From: Fuerstiella sp.
GTDB taxonomy: Bacteria; Planctomycetota; Planctomycetia; Planctomycetales; Planctomycetaceae
Length of the DNA stretch: 45,905 nt
Assembly: GCA_022447185.1 (NCBI GenBank)
Contig: JAKVAY010000050.1
Location: 1-45,905, forward strand
Direction: 5' to 3'
Part shown: one piece after another, positions 17,680-26,269 of the stretch
Layout of the letters: each line of letters begins with the position of its first letter
How positions within the stretch are numbered: the first letter of the stretch is position 1
Made by a program: the position numbers and the translations under genes
The notes under the pieces: model-generated
Database searches by the model: none
What the model was told of the DNA's origin: nothing
Seen by the model: the letters and a program-made list of their open reading frames with translations, nothing else

Positions 17680-18894
17680 TTATACTTGCCGACGTACGAT
17701 CTCGGCGACTTCAGGGCCGTGCATGCGGTAGTAAATTCCGGACCAGGCAATGCCGCGGAGCGGCATTGCGCTGAGTGCGATGAGTCCATGCAGAATCATC
17801 CAGACCGGGGTCCCAAAACGTTCCCAGAAAAAGGTGGAGCGGAGCGCGTCAAAGTCGGTGCCCTGGAACCAGTGCCGGTACAGTGCGATCCGGTGCTGGG
17901 CGCGACTTGCGTCCAGCAAGATCACTCCGAGGAGTACTGCCCATCCGGCAAAATGCCCCGTGAAGCCGAGTATCAGGGCGCTTGCCAGGCCTGTGGCGTA
18001 GAGGCCCGTCGCGAACAGCACCAGGGCGTAGTGTCCGGGTGAATGGATCTTGATGTGGAAGTACTGGCGCCGTCCAAACTCCCAGAGTTGCGTCCAGCCA
18101 ACGTCGAAATCAGTGGGTATCAAGAGTGATTTGCGAAATTCGATCCGTTTCCCGGCCCGTTGTGCGGCCGACGACAGTACTAGATCGTCGCTCAGCGAGC
18201 GGGCGAAGAGCTCGGGCACCTCAAGCTCTTCATAGCTGTCACGGGTCAGTGCCATCGACCCGCCCCACAGCATACTGCCACTTTTATTTCCGCACAGAGT
18301 TGACACTGAAGAGTTGATAATCGATCCGATAATATTCGTCAGGCTCGGACGTTTTGGAATCAAAGTTCGATAGGCTGAGACCAGGTCCTGGGCTCCTGCG
18401 TTGAGTGGTTCCAATAGTTCTGTCAGCCAGTCGTTGTCACAGCGGATATCGGCGTCGGCGAACACAACCAGTTCGTCGTCGGGTTCCATCACTGCCAGTG
18501 CTGCCAGTTGATTGAATACCTTCTGGCCGCAGTGTATTGCCGGTCCGGCAAAGACCAGTGAAGCACAGGGGCCCTGAGGGTGTTCCTGGATGAGTCGTTG
18601 CAGCACAGGGGTTGCAGGATCGGTTTCCGATTCCAGTGAAAATAGAACCCGATACTGCGGATAGTCCTGGGTGAGGACTGTGCTGCCGAATTGCTCCAGG
18701 GTATCGCTGATGCCTTTTACCGGAATAATCAGCAGCGCACGGCGCTGTTGATGATCGGGCGTTAGGCGCATTGCTTCATTCTGTGCTTCCAGTTGCAGGC
18801 GGAACGCACGGACGCGTTGCTGACAAAAAAGCGACTGGATGAACCACAGCACGGCGATTACAAGCAGATAAGAAACGTAGGAAGCCGGATCCAT
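17680..18894 (-). CDS. Family 2/21 glycosyltransferase (ceramide glucosyltransferase / HpnI-like)
   Basis: A 404-residue membrane glycosyltransferase. One N-terminal membrane helix (about 6-25) leads to a cytoplasmic GT-A domain with LLIIPVKG (54-61), a nucleotide-sugar site containing FADADIRCDNDW (145-156, DxD at D147/D149), the acceptor motif SDDLVLSSAAQRAG (235-248) and an R-R-Q-Y-F variant of the (Q/R)XXRW motif near 293. Three or so C-terminal membrane helices follow. This is the layout of ceramide glucosyltransferase and of HpnI, which adds N-acetylglucosamine to bacteriohopanetetrol. No other hopanoid gene is in the window, so lipid acceptor and sugar stay open. It stands alone. Confidence 0.87.
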   Translation of the reverse strand: MDPASYVSYLLVIAVLWFIQSLFCQQRVRAFRLQLEAQNEAMRLTPDHQQRRALLIIPVKGISDTLEQFGSTVLTQDYPQYRVLFSLESETDPATPVLQRLIQEHPQGPCASLVFAGPAIHCGQKVFNQLAALAVMEPDDELVVFADADIRCDNDWLTELLEPLNAGAQDLVSAYRTLIPKRPSLTNIIGSIINSSVSTLCGNKSGSMLWGGSMALTRDSYEELEVPELFARSLSDDLVLSSAAQRAGKRIEFRKSLLIPTDFDVGWTQLWEFGRRQYFHIKIHSPGHYALVLFATGLYATGLASALILGFTGHFAGWAVLLGVILLDASRAQHRIALYRHWFQGTDFDALRSTFFWERFGTPVWMILHGLIALSAMPLRGIAWSGIYYRMHGPEVAEIVRRQV

Positions 18895-18941
18895 AGGATA
18901 CAGTTTATCAGCTTGTAGATCTTTTGATGCAACTGATTAAG

Positions 18942-19490
18942 TCAAGGCCCTGTAATGAGCCAGTGTCCCTGACAGAATTGACCTTTGAATTGGATATCAC
19001 AGCGAATCTTTGAGGGTGTGTGTCTTATTACCTGCCAGATCCATCCACGAAAACTTGAAACCAAGTTGCGAGAGTGATCTTTTGGGTTTCCCCGTTTTGA
19101 TCCCATTTCGAATATGCATTCGATAGCCTCCAGACCCATATCTTCCAGAACTCTTAAAGAAGCAGATGGGTCTTTGAAAGCAACTCCAGCAAAGTTGTCA
19201 TCTTGATCAATAAATAAATTAAACTCTTCATTTTGACCATTGAAGACATCAACCATCATTTCTGAAATTCGGAACTTCACTGCATCATTGTCTTCTGGAT
19301 CAATTACTGCTTCGATGATATCAGTTGCAACTTCCCAACACGCACCAAGATGTTTTTTCCGTTGTTGGCCACCATCCGCTGACCACTCTTCAAACTGTTG
19401 GTGTGCAACTTCACATATTGATGTTTGTTGTTCCAGTGCAGAGTTTCGATCCTCAATTTCCACCATCTTTTTAATGGAATAGATGTTCAT
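18942..19490 (-). CDS. Hypothetical acidic protein in an AT-rich patch
   Basis: A 182-residue protein I do not recognise. It is acidic and mostly helical in the first half (MVEIEDRNSALEQQ, EEWSADGGQQRKKH, DIIEAVIDPEDNDAV), with FNLFIDQDDNFAGVAF in the middle and a basic, Trp-rich C-terminus (SSFRGWIWQVIRHTPSKIR). No signal peptide or membrane helix is seen. Its DNA is clearly AT-richer than the genes on either side, which hints at acquisition. No good ribosome site precedes ATG at 19490; the next in-frame ATG is eight codons in. It lies just downstream of the repeat cluster at 19.6 kb. It could be an orphan, an immunity-type protein or a decayed gene whose last ~40 residues changed frame; nothing in the sequence decides. 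Confidence 0.5.
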   Translation of the reverse strand: MNIYSIKKMVEIEDRNSALEQQTSICEVAHQQFEEWSADGGQQRKKHLGACWEVATDIIEAVIDPEDNDAVKFRISEMMVDVFNGQNEEFNLFIDQDDNFAGVAFKDPSASLRVLEDMGLEAIECIFEMGSKRGNPKDHSRNLVSSFRGWIWQVIRHTPSKIRCDIQFKGQFCQGHWLITGP

Positions 19491-19612
19491 TGAAATAAAA
19501 AGGCGATTTTCCTTAGCCGATTTGTGATGATTGATTTCCAGCGTTGGTGGAAATTATACGGGCATGGAAGGGTTTGTGAGCGGTTATTCCAGCGGTCCGA
19601 AAAATGAGCTAT

Positions 19613-19712
19613 TAACCATGGAATAGAAGCATTGTGGGGATATTTCTATTCAATGATGAATAAGAGACATTGGCACACTCATTGTGGGTTCTATTCCATC
19701 ATTGAATAGAAC
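19613..19712. repeat. Nested inverted and direct repeat cluster
   Basis: TTCTATTCAATGATG (19644-19658) and CATCATTGAATAGAA (19697-19711) form a perfect 15-bp inverted repeat with a 38-base loop. GGAATAGAA near 19620 is the complement of TTCTATTCC at 19689-19697, and CATTGTGGG occurs twice (about 19630 and 19680). The block therefore holds two overlapping inverted repeats and one direct repeat in 100 bases, between a minus-strand and a plus-strand gene. Confidence 0.65.
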
Positions 19713-19761
19713 AGGGGCGTGACCTTGATTTCTTTGTTCTGCGAGTGAGGTTTTTGTATCC

Positions 19762-20232
19762 ATGCGATTTCGGATAGCAGTGAATACAAAGCTGTGGTTG
19801 TTCGTACAGAACTGCTTTGTGGTGATTGGCATGTCAGCATCGGGAGCCGTCACAGGTGCACTGGTTGTCATTACGTTCGTACAGGTACTGTTTGTTCCAG
19901 AGAAGACGACATCTGAGTGGGATAACGTGGGAGCGGTATATGCTCTGGTGTTTTTCATTCCTGCATCACTTTCACTGGGAGGGATCGCAGGGTTCGTCGC
20001 GGGTATGTCGTGGGTTCGTCAACATAAGAGCTGCAGGTGGGGAACCGCCACATGGGCAGGAATTGTACTCGGCCTGTTCTTAGGACTGGCCTGGGGGTCG
20101 ACATTGTTTCGCAGTCAATACTTTGTGAACAAAATCGCGACAGTTCTTGTTTCCGCATCTTCAGCGACGCTGACCGGATCCGTTGCCAGTTATGTCGTTG
20201 CTGTCAGGAATAATTCGAAAAACAGATCCTGA
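19762..20232 (+). CDS. Hypothetical membrane protein, about four helices
   Basis: A 156-residue hydrophobic protein with four probable membrane segments: about 11-45 (long, with Gly-Ala kinks), 58-81, 92-112 and 123-148, ending in a short basic tail (RNNSKNRS), so the C-terminus is likely cytoplasmic. ATG at 19762 opens MRFRIAVNTKLWLF, a basic start. No named domain is visible. Gly-rich helices such as IVLGLFLGLAWGS resemble small-multidrug or glycine-zipper type packing but no family can be claimed. It lies downstream of the 19.6 kb repeat cluster, which could shape its expression. Confidence 0.65.
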   Translation: MRFRIAVNTKLWLFVQNCFVVIGMSASGAVTGALVVITFVQVLFVPEKTTSEWDNVGAVYALVFFIPASLSLGGIAGFVAGMSWVRQHKSCRWGTATWAGIVLGLFLGLAWGSTLFRSQYFVNKIATVLVSASSATLTGSVASYVVAVRNNSKNRS

Positions 20233-20272
20233 TACAACTCTGCGTGAATGTGCCATTTGCAGAGCGGTATGC

Positions 20273-20440
20273 TCAACCATCATCTGAGACAGCGAAATTG
20301 CTTTCACAATCTGTGCAGTAGAGAACATCATTCATGATGTCATGGACAAGGTGAGCATCTTCACAAGCTGGACATTGCTGTTCAGTGTCGGCGAAGAACG
20401 TGAATTGGTAATGAATCCAATCCATCGGCAGTTCAAACAT
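20273..20440 (-). CDS. Very small zinc-ribbon protein (55 residues)
   Basis: ATG at 20440 is preceded by AAAGGACACGGC, a strong ribosome site. The product starts MFELPMDWIHYQFTFFADTE and carries CPAC (23-26) and CTDC (42-45), two CxxC knuckles 16 residues apart, which is rubredoxin- or ribbon-like spacing. It ends SNFAVSDDG before TGA at 20273. Aromatic N-terminus, acidic overall. With both knuckles and a good ribosome site it is very likely real. Function unknown; small ribbons of this type often bind nucleic acid or protein partners. It has no same-strand neighbour within 500 bases upstream. Confidence 0.72.
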   Translation of the reverse strand: MFELPMDWIHYQFTFFADTEQQCPACEDAHLVHDIMNDVLYCTDCESNFAVSDDG

Positions 20441-20945
20441 GCCGTGTCCTTTCGGATCTATTTCTCAAACTGCTTCACTGGAAAGTAATCTGTGCCGTTT
20501 GGTACACAGCCGTGACGGTGTGGATTCCGCGCATTGAGTGAACTGTTGACAACGCAACCCGTGCGGTTGTGGGAGTTCTGTGCCAGTCCGGTTGTATGGA
20601 TTCATGCATTCTGTTCACGGGACACACCAATCTTCTTTTAAAGTGAAACGTTTGCCTGTTGCAATCGCCTTAATGAAGTTGTTCAACGTGCCGGGCTTGT
20701 TGCAAATCGACTTTGCAGTGTGGCCTTTTCATGCACTGAATGGATGAACTGAATCGAAGTACCCCCATTGCAGGCATGTTGCGCTACGAGTCCGTGAGCA
20801 ACTGTACGACGTGTTCCCCGGAATTATCCAGGGCACGAAAACAACAGGGTTCATTGTCAATCGAACTAACCGCCGCGATGAATTCGCAAAGTTTGCGATC
20901 GGCTGTGAGCGACGAAGTTGAGGTGACGCTTCGGGTGGTCACACA
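20441..20945. other. Intergenic, no supported gene
   Basis: Five hundred bases between the small zinc ribbon and tRNA-Gly. I see a short stem (CAACC, 5-base loop, GGTTG, near 20551) but no coding frame with a domain. The plus-strand frame beginning at 20740 runs across the tRNA and is not a gene. The part next to 20440 should hold the promoter of the small ribbon gene. Confidence 0.5.
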
Positions 20946-21016
20946 AGCGGCTGAAGGGAATCGAACCCTCATCTCAAGCTTGGGAAGCTGGCGTGTTACC
21001 ACTACACCACAGCCGC
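20946..21016 (-). tRNA. tRNA-Gly (anticodon CCC)
   Basis: Minus strand, 71 bases: acceptor GCGGCTG with CAGCCGC, discriminator T, D arm with GTGTAGTGGTAACAC, anticodon loop TTCCCAA (anticodon CCC), T arm GAGGG-TTCGATT-CCCTT. The anticodon stem reads CCAGC against GCTTG, which pairs except for one C-T mismatch at the second pair. CCA is not encoded. The rest of the fold is regular, so it should be functional; the mismatch is worth noting. Confidence 0.93.
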
Positions 21017-21277
21017 GATGTCGCCGGAATGTCCATGGTGCTTCAGTCTATTTCGCCGTTTGCAGCATTGCAATTGATGTCTCTTCATGAACCTCGCATT
21101 AGATTCACAAGAGTCGACGAATGCAGCGACATGGTGAGTCGACTCATCCTGCCGTCATTTTAATTATTTTTGAGTGCAACAGTAATCAGCAATCATCAGT
21201 TGTTCTTCCGTGACAGTACGACTCGTGGCAGGTAACGACCATGTGCCTGAATGCAATCAGTGAACAGCAGGACTTCT

Positions 21278-22126
21278 TTAGCGGCCAGGTCGAGGGAGCG
21301 AATGTGGCTCGCACAGGCGTCCGTACATCTCCGGACGCCGATCCGCAATTCGGTCAATGATGTGTTCTTCACGAACACGCGTAATGCGTTTTTTACGCGC
21401 CTGAGCGGTATCTATTGAGGCACGCAGAACACACTCATTTCGATGGTCGGCCGTGGCTATCGAGTTTCCGGCCGGGTCACAAATTCGACTTGATCCGATA
21501 AATTGAAACCCGCGTTCGGTGCCGACGCGATTCGCAGCGAGAAAATAGATTGAATTTTCCATAGCACGCGTATTGACCGCATGTGCCGCGAGTTGTTCCG
21601 CTCCCGGAGGCCAGTTCGTGGGGAGTACGACGATGTCCGCTCCATCCAGTGCCAGGATTCGTACGGATTCCGGAAATCCGGCGTCGTAACAAATTAACAT
21701 GCCAATTCGAACTCCGTTGGCGTCAAATACTTTGAAGGGCTCTTGGCCAGGCGTTGTAAATCTATCGACTCCCAGCCACGGCAGATGAACTTTTCGATAG
21801 AAACCGACAATCCCCTCCGGTCCCGCCAGTACGGCAGTATTGAAAATGTCGTCTTGCTGACGTTCGATCATACCAAATACCACGAAGCAGCTGTTTCGGC
21901 TGCAGGTGTTGACCACAGATTCGGTAAATGGACCATGGAGACGTTGAGCGTTTTTCATAGCTTCGTCTTTTGATCCGAAACAATAACCTGATGCAAAACA
22001 TTCGGGAAAGACAATCAGTTCACTGCCGATGGCCGCCTCGGCAACCACATGTTGTTCCAGCGTCCGTAAGTTGGCATTCGGATCGTCGATGGAAACGTCG
22101 GTCTGAACAGCAGAGATCTTCATCAT
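21278..22126 (-). CDS. Carbon-nitrogen hydrolase (nitrilase superfamily)
   Basis: A 282-residue cytosolic amidase of the nitrilase superfamily. The catalytic triad is clear: Glu42 in VFPECFASGY, Lys112 in FYRKVHLPW and Cys146 in LICYDAGFPE. ISAVQTD at the N-terminus and LPTNWPPGAE after the Cys are also typical. The branch is that of omega-amidase and N-carbamoyl amidohydrolase-like enzymes; the substrate is not readable. The frame stays open for 133 more codons upstream, but that part has no family character, and AGGA lies five bases before ATG at 22126 (a second ATG follows directly at 22123). The tail (DRRPEMYGRLCEPH) is the usual end. It stands alone, divergent from the lipoprotein gene. 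Confidence 0.93.
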   Translation of the reverse strand: MMKISAVQTDVSIDDPNANLRTLEQHVVAEAAIGSELIVFPECFASGYCFGSKDEAMKNAQRLHGPFTESVVNTCSRNSCFVVFGMIERQQDDIFNTAVLAGPEGIVGFYRKVHLPWLGVDRFTTPGQEPFKVFDANGVRIGMLICYDAGFPESVRILALDGADIVVLPTNWPPGAEQLAAHAVNTRAMENSIYFLAANRVGTERGFQFIGSSRICDPAGNSIATADHRNECVLRASIDTAQARKKRITRVREEHIIDRIADRRPEMYGRLCEPHSLPRPGR

Positions 22127-22356
22127 TAAAATCCTGATCGAGTATTCGGCCGGACCGGCAGAATATGCCAGTCGAGGGCTGCGTTGGCAATCAAATTGAA
22201 ACAATCTGCAGCGATTGTGCTGGTTGTGCCAATTAACTGCCCAGATGGAGGCCGATGAGACTGGTGGTGGTATCCAGTCATCGCTTTCGCATGCAGGGAA
22301 CGACCCTGCGGCAATGGTGTGAAACTCGCTTGGAATCAGAATCAAAGGTGGGTCCG

Positions 22357-22593
22357 GTGAAGCAATTTCAAGGCCAAACAGGACTTGTACTGTCAGCCAT
22401 AATCGCAATTGCGTCCAGCGTCTGCTTGACAGGTTGTCAAACAACGATTGGCGGACAGACATTGCCGTCCCCCAATTACCTGGAAGATGATGTGCAGTAC
22501 TTCCCGGCCGGTCCGGAGTTTCCACTCACGAACAAAGTGGCAGCTCAGCGCAAGTACAATGCAGAGCACGCTTCGGTCGACAGCGATCTTTAG
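22357..22593 (+). CDS. Small planctomycete lipoprotein, GTG start
   Basis: A 78-residue protein. It starts KQFQGQTGLVLSAIIAIASS and reaches the lipobox LTGC, with the modified Cys about residue 26. The mature part, QTTIGGQTLPSPNYLEDDVQ and on through YFPAGPEFPLTNKVA, matches a small lipoprotein I associate with many planctomycete genomes. The frame has an earlier ATG (22255), but GTG at 22357 is preceded by AAAGGTGG and gives a normal lipoprotein signal, so it is preferred. Probably outer-membrane or periplasm-facing. The function is not known. It ends just before a perfect 14-bp palindrome. Confidence 0.75.
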   Translation: MKQFQGQTGLVLSAIIAIASSVCLTGCQTTIGGQTLPSPNYLEDDVQYFPAGPEFPLTNKVAAQRKYNAEHASVDSDL

Positions 22594-22619
22594 AGTTGTC
22601 GTGTGCGGTTCCGGCTCGA

Positions 22620-22633
22620 CCGAAATATTTCGG
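22620..22633. repeat. Perfect 14-bp palindrome after the lipoprotein gene
   Basis: CCGAAATATTTCGG equals its own reverse complement. It lies 27 bases after the lipoprotein stop and about 100 bases from the end of the converging zinc-ribbon gene. No T run follows, so it is not a plain terminator. It may be a protein site or chance. Confidence 0.4.
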
Positions 22634-22734
22634 CTTCGGCCACACATTCGTCTGAATTCAACGAGCACAACCGGTTGAGACGGATCTCCATCCTCGTCGG
22701 CAAACCATTGACTTAAACCCGTGTTTCGATCTGT

Positions 22735-24435
22735 TCATTCAGATCCGGGTATTGGGGTCGTTGACTCGGTCGGTTCAGATTTATTTTCTGCGCCGGGCTC
22801 AATATCCGGCAGGGAATCTGAAGTATCCGATTCAGACGAAGCACTTGCCGGGGATTTGGTGATTCTGAACATCGGTTCGTTGCCGAACTTCTTCGAGCAA
22901 CTGGGGCATTTGGCTTTAGCCACGGTTTTGCCGTTGGTGCCCCCGAGTTTGTTTTTGGCCCGGGCAGACTCTGAGACAGCAATGGCACAGTTTGCACACC
23001 GGTACCCGGTCAGTTCGAGTTCGAAGGCACTGTCGTTTTTGTAGTAAGCGACGTCGCGAATGGAGTCGAGTTTTTGTTGCGAATAGTGGCACATCGGTGA
23101 ATTGTGAACGTCTGATTCAGGGACACCGTTTGCTCTCGCGGGTAAATCAATTCCGGCTGCCTCAAAATGCGCCGCAGCTTTTCGCCAGAGGGTGAGAGTC
23201 ATTGAACAGAACGCCTGGCGTTCGTCTTCGAGCTTGAGTGGCAGATAGATGACGATGCGGCCATCCCCAAAAACCGGGACTCCGGCAAACATAGACTCGT
23301 GGGCCAGTTGAACAGGCTGGACCAGACGGATCGAGCTCATTGCACTGATGGGTACTGTGTGGACTTGGCCGTGGGGAATACTGTCGAAGTCACCTGTATT
23401 CTGAATGTGTTCACGAATTTGTGTGCGTTTCTCGGAAACATCATCCGTTGAATGCCGTGAAAACAGCGATTTCTTTTTGGGAGGGGCGCCCAGGGTGATC
23501 AGATGCAGACCATCGTCATCAAACGCAGCATCAGCGGTTTGAAACTGGTCCTGCAGAATTCCGTGTTTGAGTGTGACTTCAGTCGGCACGATCAAATGAA
23601 CATGAATATCTTCAAGCCAATCCAGGTTGATCTTGGCTGGCTCAGTTTTGGGGGCCTTTTTCTTCTTTTTCCGGATCTGGGGTACAGGAACAGCGGACTG
23701 GCAACTTCGGCAACGCACGGTCTTACCCGACTGCTCCTCCCGGACACGTAACCACACGCCACAGGATGGGCACGGAATCAAGATGCGTTTCCGGTTCATA
23801 GCAGCCCGCCGGTGGCGTTTGCGAAGAATCGCTTCTTTTTCCTGGGTTAACGCAATACTGAGCAGAACATCTTCACTTGCGTCGAGGGCCGGTGGAGTCT
23901 CAGTTTCGGATACCGGAGTGCTTTGTGACGGTGGAGGATTTGGCTTCGCTTTCGGGACGGGAGTGTCTTTGGCAGACGTACCTGACGGCCTGTTGGGTTG
24001 TGAAACTGAAGAGGCCGTTTGAAGTTCAAAGTCGGCACCACTGCCAGACTCTTCATTCTGGAGTGTGAATTCGTCCTCCACATCCAGAATTCGAGCGTAT
24101 CCCCCTCGAGCGGGACGTGGCGGGATCGTTTCGGTGCGTTCACCTGGTGGTAAATCGCTGAAGATGATTTTTTGGGGATTGTTGACGAGGTCCTGATATT
24201 TCTTTGCGATGTCTTCGCGCATGAACCCGTTGCATGTCCAGCACCGCACGAGTCCGGTTGGTACCTCGTCACCACAATTCTGACACACCTCGTGTACAGT
24301 GGCACCGCGCTCGAGCGACTTCGTTCCTGCAGATGCAGCGTCAGTCGCGAATGCGTATCCGCATTCAGGACAGGTGGCTGTATCCGACAGAATCATCGAA
24401 TCGCATCCAGGGCATGATTGAAAGTTATTTGACAT
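22735..24435 (-). CDS. Multi-zinc-ribbon cytosolic protein
   Basis: A 566-residue protein with no signal or membrane helix. Zinc knuckles appear in pairs: CPGC/CPEC (8-24), CQNC/CWTC (about 51-69), CPSC/CRSC in the middle (after RKRILIPCPSCGVWLRV) and CANC/CPSC near the C-terminus. Between the second and third sits a Pro/Ser-rich disordered linker; between the third and fourth lies a globular part of about 230 residues that starts DWLEDIHVHLIVPTEV. The C-terminal 40 residues are Ser/Glu/Pro-rich. I recognise the architecture as planctomycete-type but not a named family. It could be a scaffold or regulator. It is convergent with the lipoprotein gene and divergent from the hydrolase-like gene. 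Confidence 0.72.
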   Translation of the reverse strand: MSNNFQSCPGCDSMILSDTATCPECGYAFATDAASAGTKSLERGATVHEVCQNCGDEVPTGLVRCWTCNGFMREDIAKKYQDLVNNPQKIIFSDLPPGERTETIPPRPARGGYARILDVEDEFTLQNEESGSGADFELQTASSVSQPNRPSGTSAKDTPVPKAKPNPPPSQSTPVSETETPPALDASEDVLLSIALTQEKEAILRKRHRRAAMNRKRILIPCPSCGVWLRVREEQSGKTVRCRSCQSAVPVPQIRKKKKKAPKTEPAKINLDWLEDIHVHLIVPTEVTLKHGILQDQFQTADAAFDDDGLHLITLGAPPKKKSLFSRHSTDDVSEKRTQIREHIQNTGDFDSIPHGQVHTVPISAMSSIRLVQPVQLAHESMFAGVPVFGDGRIVIYLPLKLEDERQAFCSMTLTLWRKAAAHFEAAGIDLPARANGVPESDVHNSPMCHYSQQKLDSIRDVAYYKNDSAFELELTGYRCANCAIAVSESARAKNKLGGTNGKTVAKAKCPSCSKKFGNEPMFRITKSPASASSESDTSDSLPDIEPGAENKSEPTESTTPIPGSE

Positions 24436-25057
24436 TGAATTGCCGGGGTTTGCGTGTGTCGACAGGGAGGGATCCGGTGATGCAGGACCCTGTTCGGGTT
24501 CGATCCGTAAGAAATATGATAGATGCCATAAACGGGTTAAGGCTATTTGATTATCGACGCAGTAGCGGACCTTATGTACTGGACAGTTTTGAACGTGTAG
24601 GAGAGTGTTCCGCGCTGTCTCGACAGCCGCAAGGGGAAACGGCAGACACCATCCGGAGAAATCTCAGAGAGCAACGATGACAGCATTTATTCGGTACATT
24701 CCACGCAGGTCGTAGTCCTTGCGGCAGCCATCTCAGAATGACAATGTTAAATAATACCGAAAACTTTGGATGAATTTGATCGATTTCCGAAGGAATCTGG
24801 AGATCGGTTTGCGGGCAGGGTGCGAATCTCATCTTCAGGTGGGGGACTGTCTGTCTGGATGACCCCAACGGACAGGCTTGTGAACCGTTAGATGTCATAA
24901 CTTAGCGTGGTAACTGACTTTATTGACCGGTAGACGTATCGGTCGTAGACTAAACAGACGTCCAGTAACTGATGCCGATTCGTCCATCAGACATCTGACG
25001 GGATGGTTCTGGAGTCTTGGTGGTGCGGACTACAGAGTGCCATTTCGGGGAGGAATT
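24436..25057. other. Long divergent intergenic region
   Basis: About 620 bases between the divergent zinc-ribbon and hydrolase-like genes. It must hold both promoters. The longest frame (minus, 24572-24898) is Cys/Pro-rich without domain character and is rejected. Open plus-strand codons before 25058 belong to the upstream extension of the next gene and are not supported. I see no RNA gene, repeat or clear operator. Confidence 0.5.
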
Positions 25058-26056
25058 ATGAAGATTACCGAGATTTGCCGTCGGCTTGGAGTTCTGGGTG
25101 GGACCCATTGTCAAATTTCGTCTGCAGATCAACGTCCGTCACCGTGCCTCTCTGCCCTCACTTTCGTGACAACCTGGATGGCCTGGACGTCGTTTAGTGT
25201 CGCAGCCCAAACAGCTGGTGACACAATATCCGATCATATACTCACTACGACTGACCAATGGCCGGTTCATGTCACATACCTGAAATCAGATAAAGGGAAA
25301 GAGGCACCGGTTGTTGTGCTCCTGACGGCAGCCAGCGGCGATGTTGATTCCGGGCCGACACGGAGGGTCTGGACGGAACTGGCAAAGTACCTGCAAAAGA
25401 ATGGATTCGCCGTCCTGTCGGTCGATTTGAGAAAACATGGCGACAGCAAACTCGAAAAAAAACTCGGAAAAAGACAAAAGAAAGTTTTGCCGCTGGACTA
25501 TCGGAACATGGTGATCGGTGACATGGAGGCCGTGAAAGCGTTTTTATTGGAACAGCATCAACAGCAGGAACTGAACATTCGAAAAATGGGCATCGTTACC
25601 GACGGCGCAAGCGGACTTGTCGGGGCGGGATTTGCCCTGAATGACTGGCGGCGACCACCCTATCAGGACGCTCCGAAGTTGGTGGACCGGACTCCACGCG
25701 GTCAGGATGTTCGAGCGATTGTAATGTTTAGTCCGCGGTCGGTTCGGGGATTCAATCATACGAAGATCCTGCGACCGCTCAGTGATCTGAGAATGGCAAT
25801 TGCCTTTCGGATTTACCATTCATCGGAAGATATGGCTGAACAAAAATTTGCACAGAAACTGTTCAAAATCGTTGATCTCAAAGGTGATGATTTTGATGAC
25901 CTTCGGTCGATAGAGTCAGCACCGGCGAGTGGCGAAGGATTTCTGAAGGGACGGGTAAGGGTTGCTGTTCAGAAAGATCTGAAAAGGTTTCTCAATAAAC
26001 ATCTGACCGAATTGCCCAGTCCATGGGAGACCCGAACGAGTGCCTTGGATCGATGA
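25058..26056 (+). CDS. Exported alpha/beta-hydrolase-like protein lacking a standard GxSxG
   Basis: A 332-residue protein. The start is fixed by GGGGAGGAATT before ATG at 25058. A basic N-terminus and a hydrophobic stretch ending FSVAAQ look like an export signal, though it is long. The body has an alpha/beta-hydrolase opening: VVVLLTAASGDVDSGP, then WTELAKYLQKNGFAVLSVDL, RKHGDSK. Where the nucleophile elbow should be there is GIVTDGASGLVGAGFAL, giving G-A-S-G-L, so the second Gly of GxSxG is missing. No catalytic Asp/His pair is obvious at the C-terminus. It is either a diverged hydrolase or a non-catalytic relative. The upstream 45 codons of open frame look non-coding. Confidence 0.68.
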   Translation: MKITEICRRLGVLGGTHCQISSADQRPSPCLSALTFVTTWMAWTSFSVAAQTAGDTISDHILTTTDQWPVHVTYLKSDKGKEAPVVVLLTAASGDVDSGPTRRVWTELAKYLQKNGFAVLSVDLRKHGDSKLEKKLGKRQKKVLPLDYRNMVIGDMEAVKAFLLEQHQQQELNIRKMGIVTDGASGLVGAGFALNDWRRPPYQDAPKLVDRTPRGQDVRAIVMFSPRSVRGFNHTKILRPLSDLRMAIAFRIYHSSEDMAEQKFAQKLFKIVDLKGDDFDDLRSIESAPASGEGFLKGRVRVAVQKDLKRFLNKHLTELPSPWETRTSALDR

Positions 26057-26269
26057 TTACTGCATGGCGGATCCCGGGATTATTTTTTGCAGCCAGACGG
26101 TCCGGATACAGACACTGACGAGTTGTCTTAATGTGAGCAATGGCGTAATGCTGCGCATATTCGTGAGACGTAGCGGATAACCCTTTCTTTGAATGACAGT
26201 CAAAATCTGTGGGACGGTGTGCGATCATTGTTCCGGTGAAAATTCGTCACGATTTCTGGATAGAAGTGA

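Noticed and set aside
20740..21090. Plus-strand open frame of 116 codons
   Set aside because: It runs straight across tRNA-Gly in antisense and has no family character.
22127..22525. Upstream 133-codon extension of the nitrilase-family frame
   Set aside because: The family start and an AGGA site are at 22126; the extension overlaps the divergent lipoprotein gene.
24572..24898. Minus-strand 108-codon frame in a long intergenic region
   Set aside because: Cys/Pro/Ser-rich without pattern, poor start, no recognisable domain.
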